Shown here in pieces: positions 1 to 10,685 of a stretch of 64,000 bases of DNA. The stretch is from Talpa occidentalis. Taxonomy: Eukaryota > Chordata > Mammalia > Eulipotyphla > Talpidae. A program made the position numbers and the translations under genes. Every line of letters starts with the position of its first letter. Positions within the stretch are counted from its first letter, which is position 1. The stretch lies in the NCBI RefSeq assembly GCF_014898055.3, contig NW_023601104.1, positions 78,537,106 through 78,601,105 of the forward strand, read 5' to 3'. The notes below the pieces were generated by a model that was given only the letters and a program-made list of their open reading frames with translations, searched no databases and was not told where the DNA came from.

Positions 1-254
1 TTGGTACAAGAATGTAAGTACTCTTGGGGGAATTTTGTTTTCCAAGAGTGTTGTGGAACTATTAATTTCTATTATTTTTTCTGACCTTTCTTTGCATAGT
101 TTGAGAACTTATGAATTTTAGATCACTTTTCAGTTGGAGAGAGTACATTTTCAGATAGCTCCTAGACTAAGTGTAGGCTAATGGTTAACACTGTTATCTG
201 ACTTCATGTTTGTTTAGTGCTTTCACTTTTTGTTGTTTGCTTCTTGAAATAAGC

Positions 255-545
255 TGAAAAGAGCACTGATCTGCGATGCCAAAGACTGGGTGCTTTCTCT
301 AGAAAGCTACTTGGATATGTCACTCAGCCTCTCCATGAAATGGGAGGGGGGGGGAACCTGCTATGTAATCCCTGAGGTCCCTGACTATTCTAACATCCTA
401 TGATTCTATCTTGATAATTGTTAACCCAGGAGACACAACTAAAGTGACTTGTCGAGGTCACACAGCAAATTATCGCACTGAAAGAACTATAGTCTTGGAG
501 CTGCAATTGTCCCCACTGCAAGTAAGATTCTCTTTTACCATGTGA
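255..545. repeat. Degenerate MIR/L2-like fragments
   Basis: Two old pieces are visible. The first (about 255-405) resembles the MIR/L2 core with the 'cctctccatgaaatggga' and 'tcctatgattct' segments. The second (about 430-545) has the 'gtgacttgtcgaggtcacacagcaa' block typical of MIR and L2 tails. Divergence is high, so the family is not certain. The rest of 1-780 shows no gene. Confidence 0.5.
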
Positions 546-797
546 TTCATGGTAATTAGACCATATAATTAGACCAAATCTACATAATAGTGAAGGAATC
601 TTTCTAAGGGCATAATAAACTGTAAAAGGTGTTTTAGGAAAAGGACCCCCTTAGTGCTCTAGCTGCCAGGAGAGCAGGGTCAGCTGCATGTACTTGAAGT
701 CTAAAACAGCTATGCACAATCTGATGCATGTGAATAAGCTCAACCTTTTTCACCCCCCACTGTTGATCAAGGAGTTTGATAAAGATTTAACACTGGG

Positions 798-1116
798 GGG
801 CCTCCCCGGTGGCGCAGCGGTTGAGCGCTGGGTTGCGAAGCTGCGCGCGGCCTCTGCGGCGCCGGTTCGATCCCCGGCTGCTCCCCGGCCACCGGAGGAG
901 GGTCCCACATGGCGCGCACCTCTCCTGCCGCCCGCTGCTCCCCCCAGCAGTGTCCTTCGGTCCTTCTGCCTGCTCTGCTCCCCGCTCTGGCCCTGGTGAA
1001 TTCTCTCACCCTCCCGTGCTTCTGACTGTACCCAGTGCTTGTATAAACAAAAACAAACAAACAAACCAGCAAACAAATAAAGAAAGCATGCCTCTATAAA
1101 AAAAAAAAAAAAAAAA
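798..1116 (+). repeat. SINE type Y, CATGCCTCT tail
   Basis: A full-length young copy with intact A box and B box. The tail runs (CAAA)n, then GCATGCCTCTAT, then poly(A). It is flanked by the target duplication AAGATTTAACACTGGG, seen just before the start and again at about 1116-1131. Confidence 0.95.
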
Positions 1117-1302
1117 AGATTTAACACTGGGTAGCTAGCCTTTGTATCTCTACAATACATTTTTTTAGAAAGAGAGAAATTAAATCTTTTATTGCCTTGC
1201 ATAGGTATCACCAACACATATTTAGGTGGGGACAGGTTAGAACTGAAGTCCCCTATCAAGAATAATCACATTCTTAATGTCAGTGACACACTGTAACCAT
1301 TT

Positions 1303-1536
1303 ATATGTGAAGCTGTCTGCAGCCTTTGCAGCGCGGGTTCGATTCCCGGTGGGCCAGGGAGCTAACCCACATGGCACAGCAAACCTCTCCTGTCTTGCCC
1401 GCTGCTCCCCTCAGCAGTGTATTTCAGTACATCTGCCTGTTCTGCTCCCCACTGTGTCTCTGGTGAATCCTCTTACCACCATCCCCACCGCACCTCTGAC
1501 CTGTACCCCAGGTCTTGTATGCATAAATAAATATAT
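1303..1536 (+). repeat. SINE type O, 5' truncated
   Basis: The copy begins near the anticodon-stem part of the tRNA head, so the A box is missing. The B box (GGTTCGATTCCC), the body and an AATAAATA tail are present. Confidence 0.85.
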
Positions 1537-2365
1537 TTTAAAATTTTGCTTCATACCCCTAATTATAAAATAAGGATATTAACATATCCTAGGAACAAAG
1601 TGGTGTTTTACCCCCCTTAAAACCAACAATGTATTCATGGACAACTATACAATTTTAAATTATATTTTAAGTGTTCATAGTAGAAAAGCAGGTCCCAAAG
1701 GGAGTCCTTCATGAACTCTTACCCAGACTTCTCCCAAAAGTGTAATCCTAAACAAGTCAATCTGGAATTTCCTAATCAACCCCAGTGAGGTATTGCATGA
1801 TAAGGGAATAAGACCCTCCTGCCTTCCCTTGGATGGTTTTACCTAAAATAAACTTTTTTTTTCCTGCTTGTTAATAACCTTGGCCCACTCTCTTTCTATA
1901 AATATCATTCTTTTTGTGTGAATGCTTGCAGTATCTAGACAAGATAATAATGCCCAGTTGGCTTAATAGAGCCAATTAGATCTATAAAATTGTGAATTTT
2001 GCTTTTTACCAACAGTTATAATAACCCCTAAAGTTGAATAAAATAATTGCCTTTGAGGATTATAACCGATGAGAAAGGGCCTTCATTTAAATATATTTGC
2101 ACTCTTAAAATTTTTTAGTGTGTACCTATAATTTCTCAATTGTTCTGGAAAAAGTTAGTTTACTTTTATTTCTCTTAACAGATAATTGAAATTGTCCAAT
2201 CTGTTTCTGTAATCAGTTGGTTTTGCCCATTCTTTGTGTGCTTTGTAAAAAATTGTGAATTGCATTTTCCTTGGAAAAGTATTTGTAGGAATGCTTTGAG
2301 ATCAAGGATAAATGTTCATTCCTGTAGAGAGGATTTGTTTTCAATTATGCAAGGAGGAACCACTT

Positions 2366-2545
2366 TATTTTTTTAAAGATTTATTTATTTATGTATACAA
2401 GAGCTGGGGTGTAGGCCAGAGATGCAGGGCTAGGGATGAGAGATGATTCACCAGAGACTGAGTGGGGAACAGAACAGGCAGATTTACTGAAATACACTGC
2501 TGAGGGGAGCAGTGGGCGAGACAGGAGAGTCTGCTAAGGGAGTGA
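2366..2545 (-). repeat. SINE type O, partial
   Basis: The antisense tail (TTTAAAGATTTATTTATTTATG) and the body are clear. The tRNA head is lost and runs into unrelated sequence after about 2545. Confidence 0.8.
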
Positions 2546-3000
2546 ATGTGACTGAGGTACAGGGCAGGCTTCTGGGCATTGGCCGCATTTGACTCAATCT
2601 AGGAGCTATTTGCACCAATCTTTACCTGATAATTTTGCTTTAAACCATGTATATGTCTTTTAGATTCTTCCATTTGTATTCTATAACACACCATGAAAAA
2701 TAAATCTAAAATTTTAAATTAGGACAAACGAAGGAAAAGTAAAAAGTGACATAAAAGTGATTCTTCAAAATGAACAAATCAAGCCCTGGACTTAATAAGA
2801 TCATTTCCTAAGTTATTCAGTGCAGGCTTGTTAAGGTCTTAATATTATTTAACCGTAACAAAAGATACAAAACAAGCAGAAAACAGGTTTCCTCACTTGT
2901 CTCCTTCAATTTCCCATCTTACTTTTCCTTAATTGGAGTCCTCAGTAGAAACAGACACACACATATAAGTGGTCTTTAACTACTAAAATGCTCCTAAATT

Positions 3001-3268
3001 GGTGGCACAGGAATTAAAGTCTCAGCGCTATCAAGCTTTCACCAGCCACTGGCAGCATGAGTTTGATCCCTAGCCACGGCGCTGACCTACAAGACACAGC
3101 AGACCTCTCCTGTTTTGCCCACTGCTCCGCTCAGCAGTATATTTCAGTAGATCTGCCTATTCTGCCCCCCACTCTGTCTGGTGAATCCTCTCACCCTTTG
3201 CACCTCTGGCCTACACTCCAGTTCTTGTATGCACAAATAAAATAAACCTTTAAAAATAATAATAATAA
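3001..3268 (+). repeat. SINE type O, 5' member of a pair
   Basis: An old copy that ends in (AAT)n. The sequence AAAATGCTCCTAAATT precedes it (about 2985) and recurs at 3547, after the next SINE. The duplication therefore brackets both copies, and the second copy went into or beside the tail of the first. Confidence 0.85.
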
Positions 3269-3546
3269 GGGCCTCCCCAGTGGCACAGCACGTTGAGCGC
3301 AGCGCTGTGAAGCTGCCTGCAGCCTCTGCAGCACAGGTTCGATTCCCAGCCAGCCAGGGAGATACCCACATGGCGCAGCAGACCTCTCCTGTCTCACCCG
3401 CTGCTCCCTTCAGAATGCTTTCGGTCCGTCTGCCTGTTCTGTTCCCTGCTCTGTCTCTAGTGAATCCTCTCACCCTCCCATGCCTCTGGCCTGTACCCCA
3501 GCTCTTGTATAAATAAAATAAATCTTTAAAATGATAATAATAATAA
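3269..3546 (+). repeat. SINE type O, 3' member of a pair
   Basis: A complete copy in the same orientation as its neighbour. It starts with GGGCCTCCCCAGTGGCACAG and ends in an (AAT)n tail before AAAATGCTCCTAAATT. Confidence 0.85.
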
Positions 3547-4229
3547 TAAAATGCTCCTAAATTCATGTGGCTACATCCAAATATCCAGTGCAGACTAAGC
3601 TAAGCCAGTTTCCCAAAAGGTACTAAGAAATGGTATGCATTTTCTTGATAAACTGCCAGAGTCCATGATCTAACCTTCAGTTTTGCAGGGACAGAAATTT
3701 GATTTTATCACTCACTTAAAGTGGATCCACCTCCGAGGGGTAGACACACAGTAACCAAGCTTACCAGAACAAGAATGCCAGTTCAATAGGTTAGGATGAA
3801 GTGTTACTATTACCCAGACTAAAATGTTCAAAGTTAACAGTTAACATGTTTGTTCCCAGGAAAAAACTACTGAAAAGGTGGTTGGTGAGTATAGACTCAA
3901 AACCAGCAGAAAGTAATCAGATCAATTGAATATTTGTGAAAAAATACTAACATGTATAGAGTTCCTGCTAGAAATGGTCTTTGCCCACAGAATTGAATTC
4001 CTGTACAGTTACCTTTCTCCTTGACATTGTATTGTTGTCCATGAATACAGAGCTCAGAAATACACTTTGTATAATTTAAGAAGTTAATATATTGGAAGGC
4101 TATTAGGTATCTTAGAATTGTGGAGAAGATTGATAAGCCTGTCTCAAAAACTGGTGAGGAACTAGGGAGGCAGTTAGCCAGAATCACAACTATGTACTCA
4201 AGGTGGGACGCCATTTTTGTCTCCACTGA

Positions 4230-4660
4230 GCCTCTTTCCACCGTGCTCTCTCCGGACTACTGCCACCACTGATGGCAAGTAACTGGACAGGAAAGAGTAA
4301 TGTCAACATCCTGATTACTGGAATGTAATGGTCCTTAAACTAAGTCATATGAGCTGGGAAGAAAATCTTGGGCTAATGAGGCAGGCCTAATCTAATCGTA
4401 GAGTCTAGCTTTCCAGACGCAGGAACAGGGCAATGAGCTAATGAATGGTGAGCATTTCTAGAAGCTAGAAGAGACACATGAACATCATTCTCTCCAGCCT
4501 CAGCCTCCACCTTGATTTCAGTCCAGTGACTCATATATCTAACTTCTGACTTGCAAAACTGTAAGATAATGAATCTGTTCTTTTTTTAAATCTATATTAT
4601 GTTAAGCCACTAACTTTGTGGTAATTTATTATAGCAGCAACAGAAAAATGAATACAGCAG
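4230..4660 (+). repeat. ERVL-MaLR type LTR 3' end (old)
   Basis: The closing stretch (about 4490-4655) has the marks of mammalian MaLR LTR ends: 'ccttgatttcagtccagtgac', 'cttctgacttgcaaaactgtaagataatgaat', 'taagccactaactttgtggtaatttattatagcagcaacag'. The 5' limit is a guess. It is a non-coding solo LTR fragment. Confidence 0.55.
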
Positions 4661-4956
4661 TACTGCTATGAATAATTTCTAAACTGTCTCTGCAATTATA
4701 TGTCTCACTCTCAAGATTCAAAATCCTGGATAGGAGAATCTAATTTTCCCACAGGAATCACCAAGCTGTGACCTGAATGTTAGAGAGTAGAAAGAGGAAG
4801 GATCTTTTCTCTTGATTTCTCAAATGGGAGGAATGACATAATGGGACATTACTTCTAAATAGGAAAAGAAATTGACTGTTCCTCCACAAAATAAGAACAG
4901 ATGTCCTTTATGGACAATTCTGTATTTTGCCACAACAACTTTGCTTCTCTTCTACT

Positions 4957-5531
4957 TTTTTATTTAAAATTTATTTATATATGCATACAAGAACTGGGGT
5001 GTAAGCCGGGGTGGGGGAGGAGGGGAGGAGAGGATTCACCAGAGCAGAACAGGCAGAACTACTGAAATATACTGCTGAGGGGAGCAGCAGGTAAGACAAG
5101 AGAGGTCTGCTGCACTATGTGGGTTAGCTCCCTGGCTGTTCAGGGATCAAACTCCTGCTGTAGTGGCTGGCAGTACTTTTTTTTTTTTTTTTAAGATCTA
5201 TTTATTTATACAAGCACTAGGTACAGTCAGAGGCACGGGAGGGTGAGAGAATTCACCAGAGCCAGAGCAGAGAGTAGAACAGGCAGAGTGACGAAGTACA
5301 CTGCTGAGGGGAGCAGCGGGCGGCAGGAGAGGTCTGTGCGCCATGTGGGACCCTCGCCCAGTGGCCGGGGATCAGTGGGACCCTCGCCCAGTGGCCGGGG
5401 ATCAAACCGGCGCTGCAGAGACTGCGGGCAGCTTCGCAACCCAGCGCTCAACCGCTGCACCACCCGGGAGGCCCCTGGCTGGCAGTACTTTGATAGTGCT
5501 GTCTTTAACCCCTGTGCCACCAGGGAGGCCC
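4957..5531 (-). repeat. SINE type O split by a younger SINE
   Basis: An old copy runs 4957-5177 and resumes at about 5473-5531, ending with the antisense head GTGCCACCAGGGAGGCC. The split is caused by the insertion at 5178-5472. The outer flanks share GCTTCTCTT. Confidence 0.85.
5178..5472 (-). repeat. SINE type I with an internal 30-bp tandem duplication
   Basis: Inserted into the older SINE with the target duplication GGCTGGCAGTACT on both sides. Positions 5345-5374 and 5375-5404 are an identical 30-bp tandem repeat that covers the GGGTCCCAC/GGCCACTGG part of the body. Confidence 0.9.
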
Positions 5532-5835
5532 CGCTTCTCTTACACTTAAATGACTGACTTATTCCACTTTTGGTTGATGGTTTTTCTTTAAATATGATAA
5601 AATGTTTCATCCGATTATATTTGAGTCAGAAGTCACAAATCAAACTGCTTAATCAATAAAACTAATGTATTTGACATACATAACTGAACAATCTGGGCAA
5701 ATACAGTGGCAATTGCAAAAGCAATTCCTAGAGGAAAGATGAACTTGGAGCAACTGAACAAAAAATAGGCCAAAATATTAACTTCAATCTGGACATCATA
5801 CCTTACATAAAATTTAATTTAAAGTTGATCATAGG

Positions 5836-6171
5836 GGGCCTCCCCGGTGGCGCAGCGGTTGAGCGCTGGGTTGCGAAGCTGCCCGCAGCCTCTGTGGCGC
5901 CGGTTCGATCCCCGGCTGCTCCCCGGCCACAGGAGGAGGGTCCCACATGGCGCGCAGACCTCTCCTGCCGCCTGCTGCTCCCCTCAGCAGTGTACTTCGG
6001 TCCTTCTGCCTGCTCTGCTCCCTGCTCTGGCTCTGGTGAATTCTCTCACCCTCCCGCGCTTCTGACTGTACCCAGTGCATGTGTAAACAAAACAAACAAA
6101 TAAATAAATAAATAAATAAAAACATGCCTCTGTTTAAAAAAAAAAATTTAAAAAAAAAAAAAAAAAAAAAT
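5836..6171 (+). repeat. SINE type Y, CATGCCTCT tail, first of a same-site pair
   Basis: Full-length copy with a long (AAAT)n tail followed by CATGCCTCT and a mixed poly(A). The target sequence AAAGTTGATCATAG occurs before it (5822), after it (about 6172) and after the next SINE (about 6493). Confidence 0.95.
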
Positions 6172-6185
6172 AAAGTTGATCATAG

Positions 6186-6490
6186 GGCCTCCCTGGTAGC
6201 GCAGCAGTTGAGCGCTGGGTTGCGAAGCTGCCCACAGCCTCTGCAGCGCAGGTTCGATCCCCAGCTGCTCCCCGGCCACCGGAGGAGGGTCCCACATGGG
6301 CGCAGACCTCTCCTGCCGCCCGCTGCTCCCCTCAGCAGTGTACTTCGGTCCTTCTGTAACCCCCTCTCCCTGTCCTATAACACTTCTGCCTGCTCTGCTC
6401 CCCGCTCTGGCTCTGGTGAATTCTCCCACCCTCCCGCGCTTCTGACTGGTGCTTATATACATAAATAAAGAAATCTTTAAAAATAAATAA
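6186..6490 (+). repeat. SINE type Y, second of a same-site pair
   Basis: Full-length copy that shares its flanking AAAGTTGATCATAG with the preceding SINE. It carries an extra stretch of about 28 bases at 6357-6384 (starting TAACCCCCTCTCC) flanked by CTTCTG repeats, absent from every other copy here. Confidence 0.93.
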
Positions 6491-6668
6491 ATAAAGTTGA
6501 TCATAGATTTAAATGTAAAACTATAAAACTTTTAGAAGAAAACAGATGAGAAAATTATGAGGACCTAGGCTAAGGAACACAACTAATAAAAGAGAAAAAA
6601 ATTATAAAAGGAGACCTTATCAAATTAAAACATTTTTCTCTGAAAAGTCATGTGGAACAACATATAAT

Positions 6669-6724
6669 TGTAACAGGGTGGTCCCCAGGGAACCTCCCCC
6701 TTTCCTGGGGATCACCCTGTTACA
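6669..6724. mobile_element. 56-bp palindromic mini-insertion with 4-bp target duplication
   Basis: Arms 6669-6689 (TGTAACAGGGTGGTCCCCAGG) and 6704-6724 (CCTGGGGATCACCCTGTTACA) are inverted repeats with one mismatch and a 14-base loop. TAAT flanks both sides (6665-6668 and 6725-6728). The right 39 bases match the right end of the element at 10686-11266 almost exactly. It has no coding capacity. It could be a collapsed LTR or a terminal-repeat-only DNA transposon. Confidence 0.7.
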
Positions 6725-7524
6725 TAATGAGTGGAGAAAATAAACTAAGAGATCACCAAAAGTTATATTCAACCTATGAATTCAGGCAGTATTCAAATAT
6801 TGTCCCTTTATTTTTTTATGGTTTTTAATTTTTTTTTTTTGTTTTGTACCTTTATTTTTACCAAGGCTGACACAACTGTGTTGCTTGAATCTGGAAACTG
6901 ATGAACTCTCTTGAAGCTCTATAATAAGCAGAGAAGGGGAAGTAAAGAAAATCTCCTTATTTAACGAAAACTGTAGATTTTGACACACACTAAATTTGGT
7001 ACACCAAACTGGAACCTCTGTGTAGTGACACATGGTTGTACTTAACTCTGTTTACACATTAAAGTCTATCTGTGCTTATTGTTTAAAATTACTGATGTCC
7101 AGTCGTGCCTCCTAGAGATTCTGATTTGTCATGCCTGGCATCTGTCTCTTGTTTTTGTTTTGCTTTGCTTTCACAGGTTCCTAAGTGATTCTAATGTGCA
7201 GTGGAGATGTATAGAACTATATATACATAAATTCAAGATGAGCAGAAGAGCCTCAAACAAAACTATTGTCCCATTGGCATGAAATATTGAACTTAGAATG
7301 AATCCCTTAGGGGATATCAGGGATAGATTTGCCAGAATGTCTGTTAAAATGTATCAAAAATGGCTAATCACATTATTTAGATCTCACCTTGGAAAATAGA
7401 AAACACACCTAAGAATGGTTGCAGGGTAAATATGTTTGCATGGAATTGGGGAGAGATTGATTTACATGTAGTAATTGTAGTCTTTTGGAGCAGGAAGGAA
7501 AACGGAGTACATTTTATCTATTTG

Positions 7525-7640
7525 AGGGGTTGGCAAACTTCATGACCTGCAAACTAAGAACTGTTTCTACATTTTCGAATGGTTGAAAGAACTACTCTTA
7601 ATCACTTCTATCAAACACTGAATAGTTTTGGAAATTAGCT
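7525..7640. repeat. Possible hAT-like DNA transposon remnant
   Basis: The stretch 'gaggggttggcaaacttcatgacctgcaaa' recalls the 'ggtcggcaaact' segment found in common mammalian hAT (Charlie/MER5-like) remnants. Similarity is weak. The rest of 6.7-8.2 kb is AT-rich with no gene that I can support. Confidence 0.3.
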
Positions 7641-8218
7641 ATTGTTGCAGACTTAGTAATGTTGTTTTAATAAATTCAACCTAAAATTGCAAGACGAAAG
7701 TCATTTAAATGCATGATCTTTATGCTGCAGTTTTGTGATTTCTATGACAACTAATGTCATTTGAATGATAAGGAATGTTAAATTATTTAATATACTTCCT
7801 GGACTATGAAAGTTAAAACAAGAAGCAAAATCACCATTCCACAGAAGTTTGCAATGGATATTTATTCTAAGCCCAAACTTCCATTCCAGCAGCATTATCA
7901 GACTTAAATGGAAGTGCAAAAGCAATTTCCATATTTCAAAATCCATTTTAGCTGTTCAATAGAAGAACTTGCACCTAACCTTCAACTGGAATTGATTAAG
8001 TTGCAATGTAATAGCAGACTAAACAGCAAATAAGGAGAAGAATTTATCACTATTTTAAAATTCCTTCTAAGTGTTGAATATGCTCCATGAAAATCATATG
8101 CTCCTGGATTAACACTAGTAGTTAGAAGTATCTATCTGTGTTAAAAGACATTTTCAGAGATAAAATATCATTACTGATCAGCATTTTCAATAGATGTTGA
8201 AGATGAGAATATAATTTT

Positions 8219-8494
8219 GTTTTTTTTTAAAGATTTATTTATTTATACATACAAGAGCTGGGGTATTAGGTCAGAGGTGTGGGGGTGGGAGGGTGAGAGG
8301 ACCCACCAGAGACAGTGGGGAGCAGAACAGGTGATGTACTGAAATACACTGCTGAGGGGAGCAGCTGTCGAGACAGGAGAGGTCTGCTTCACCATGTGGT
8401 TTCTCCCTGGCTGGCGGGGGATCGAACTTGTGATACAGAGGCTGCAGATTGTTTCATAGTGCGGTGCTTAACCCCTTGTGCCACCAGGGAGGCC
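8219..8494 (-). repeat. SINE type O
   Basis: Complete old copy flanked by the duplication GAATATAATTTTG (about 8206 and 8497). Confidence 0.9.
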
Positions 8495-8616
8495 AAGAAT
8501 ATAATTTTGAATCCCAATTAAGCAAAAATTTTATTCCCCAAAACCAATTCTATTTTTTTATTAGTATACCTACATTACAAAAAATTGTTCTGAATTCTGT
8601 CATTAAAAATTTGTGG

Positions 8617-8939
8617 AGGGGGCCTCCCCGGTGGCGCAGCGGTTGAGCGCTGGGTTGCGAAGCTGCCCGTGGCCTCTGTGGCGCTGGTTCGATCCCCGGC
8701 TGCTCCCTGGCCACCGGAGGAGGGTCCCACATGGTGCGCAGACCTCTCCTGCCGCCCGCTGCTCCCCTCAGCAGTGTACTTCGCTCCTTCTGCCTGCTCT
8801 GCTCCCCGCTCTGGCTCTGGTGAATTCTCTCACCCTCCCGCGCTTCTGACTGTACCCAGTGCATGTATAAAAAAAAACAAACAAACAAACAAATAAATAA
8901 ATAAAACATGCCTCTATTTAAAAAAAAAAAAAAAAAAAA
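8617..8939 (+). repeat. SINE type Y, CATGCCTCT tail, first of a same-site pair
   Basis: Full-length copy. The target AAATTTGTGGAGG occurs before it (about 8607), between it and the next SINE (about 8938), and in the form AAAATTTGTGGAAA after the pair (about 9210). Confidence 0.94.
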
Positions 8940-8948
8940 TTTGTGGAG

Positions 8949-9208
8949 GGCCTCCCCTGGTGGTGCAGTGGTTGAGCGCTGGGCTGTGAAGCTGCCCGCA
9001 GCCTCTGCAGCGCCGGTTCCATCCCTGGCCACCGGCCAGGGTTCCACATGACCTGCAGACCTCTCCTGCCGTGCCCACTGCTCCCCTCAGCAGTGTACTT
9101 CAGTCCTTCTGCCTGTTCTGCTCCCCCACTCTGGCTCTGGTGAATTCTCTCACCCTCCCATGCTTCTGACTGTACCCAGTGCTTGTATAAATAAATAAAT
9201 CTTTAAAA
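8949..9208 (+). repeat. SINE type I, second of a same-site pair
   Basis: A copy without the GCTGCTCC segment, with body and (AAAT)n tail intact. It is oriented like the adjacent copy and has the same target duplication. Confidence 0.92.
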
Positions 9209-9615
9209 AAAAATTTGTGGAAATATTCTTTCTTGTTATTATCATATAAACCCTTAAATAATGTCTTTGAATTTGCTTTTTGCCTGGAGAAGCCTAAACT
9301 ATTTATTACCTGGTCCATTATGGAAAAAGTTTGCTTATCCCTGATCTATACCAAAGCAGTTGAAGAAAGGTTCCAGGAGGAAGTGATATCTAAGGTGTGA
9401 TCTAAAGGATAATTTGAGTTATCCAAGGTAGACCGAGTACAGAGGAGGATGTTCCTGACAGATGGGAATGACATAACTGAATGACATGCCAGGAACTGGA
9501 AATAGTTCCTTATATAGTATGTAGGGGTGGAGTGGGAAATTTATCAAGAGTGGATGACAAGAGATAAGGCTGGGAGGTAGAATATGGCCAGTCCTGATGG
9601 ACCTTATAAACTATT

Positions 9616-9650
9616 GTCAAGGACCAAAAAAATAAAATAAAAATTAAAAA
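9616..9650 (+). repeat. Orphan A-rich tail between target duplications
   Basis: GGACC plus a stretch of about 30 bases of A/T-rich tail lies between two copies of AAACTATTGTCAAG (about 9611 and 9650). It looks like a retroposon of which only the tail was inserted or kept. Confidence 0.5.
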
Positions 9651-9663
9651 AACTATTGTCAAG

Positions 9664-9944
9664 GGCCTCCTTGGTGGCCTAGGTATTAAGTCTCAGCACT
9701 ATCACCACTATGGCCTGTGTTCAATCCCCGGCCAAGTAGCTAACCCACATGGTGCAGCAGACCTCTCCTGTCTCACTTGCTGCTCCCCTCAGCAGTGTAT
9801 TTCAGTCGATCTGCCTGTTCTGTTCCCCACTCTGTCTCTGGTGAATCCTCTCACCACCACCTCCCCCATCTCTGGCCTACACCACAGTTCTTCTACACAA
9901 TATAAATAAATATAATCTTTATCAATAAATAAACAAATTATTGT
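9664..9944 (+). repeat. SINE type O
   Basis: Old copy directly after the second AAACTATTGTCAAG. A third, decayed form (AAATTATTGTCAGG) follows its tail. Confidence 0.88.
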
Positions 9945-10289
9945 CAGGTTTGCAATTTATACTGAGGACCATGGCCAGATATACAAGATTTGGGGGATGA
10001 GAGACAGGAATGATAGCTATGATAATGGTTTGGGAAGTGGTAGGATAAAGGCCTAACTGATAAGGAAGATGCAGGGGTAAAAGTAGTAAGTCAGTGAAAA
10101 TTGCAGGCTATGGAAATTCAAGTGTATGTCTGCTCCCCCAGCCTTCGAAGCAATAAATTGACAGAAAAAAAATGACAGAAACTAGCAAAATGAACATTTT
10201 CTCAGAACTCTGGATACTAATAAAAAATTTGTCACTGAGATAATGCTTCATTAACAAAATAAGTCAAATCTTGATAAAAGATTGTTACA

Positions 10290-10552
10290 GCTTTTTTTCT
10301 TATTTATTTATTTATGCATACAAGACCTGGGGTACAGGCCACAGGTGCAGGTGGTGAGAGGATTCACCAGAGTAAGGAGCAGAACAGGTGGATTGACTGA
10401 AATACGCTGCTGAGGGGAAGAGTGGGTGAGACAGGAGAGGTCTGCTGCGCCATGTGGGTTAGCTCCCCTCTGGCAGGGGATCAAACTCACTCAAGCTGCA
10501 GTGGTGGCTTCATAGTGCTGCATATTAACCCCTTGTGCCACCAGGAAGGCCC
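10290..10552 (-). repeat. SINE type O
   Basis: Complete antisense copy running from its TTATTTATTTATTTATGC tail to the head GTGCCACCAGGAAGGCC. Confidence 0.88.
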
Positions 10553-10685
10553 TGTTATGGTGTTTTAACTTACACTGGACTCATCCCTATACCTAAACCC
10601 AGCAGTAATCTTGAAGACAGCCTAAATTCCTGGTACAAGTACCAGAGTGAGTGGAGTACAATTTATGCTCAAAGAATTGTGGTTA

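Noticed and set aside
798..1116. tRNA-like head of SINEs as real tRNA genes
   Set aside because: The A and B boxes are present, but the acceptor stem does not close and the unit continues into a SINE body with an A tail.
3897..4241. A 114-codon minus-strand frame
   Set aside because: No recognisable domain or promoter; it overlaps an apparent LTR region and shows no sign of coding use.
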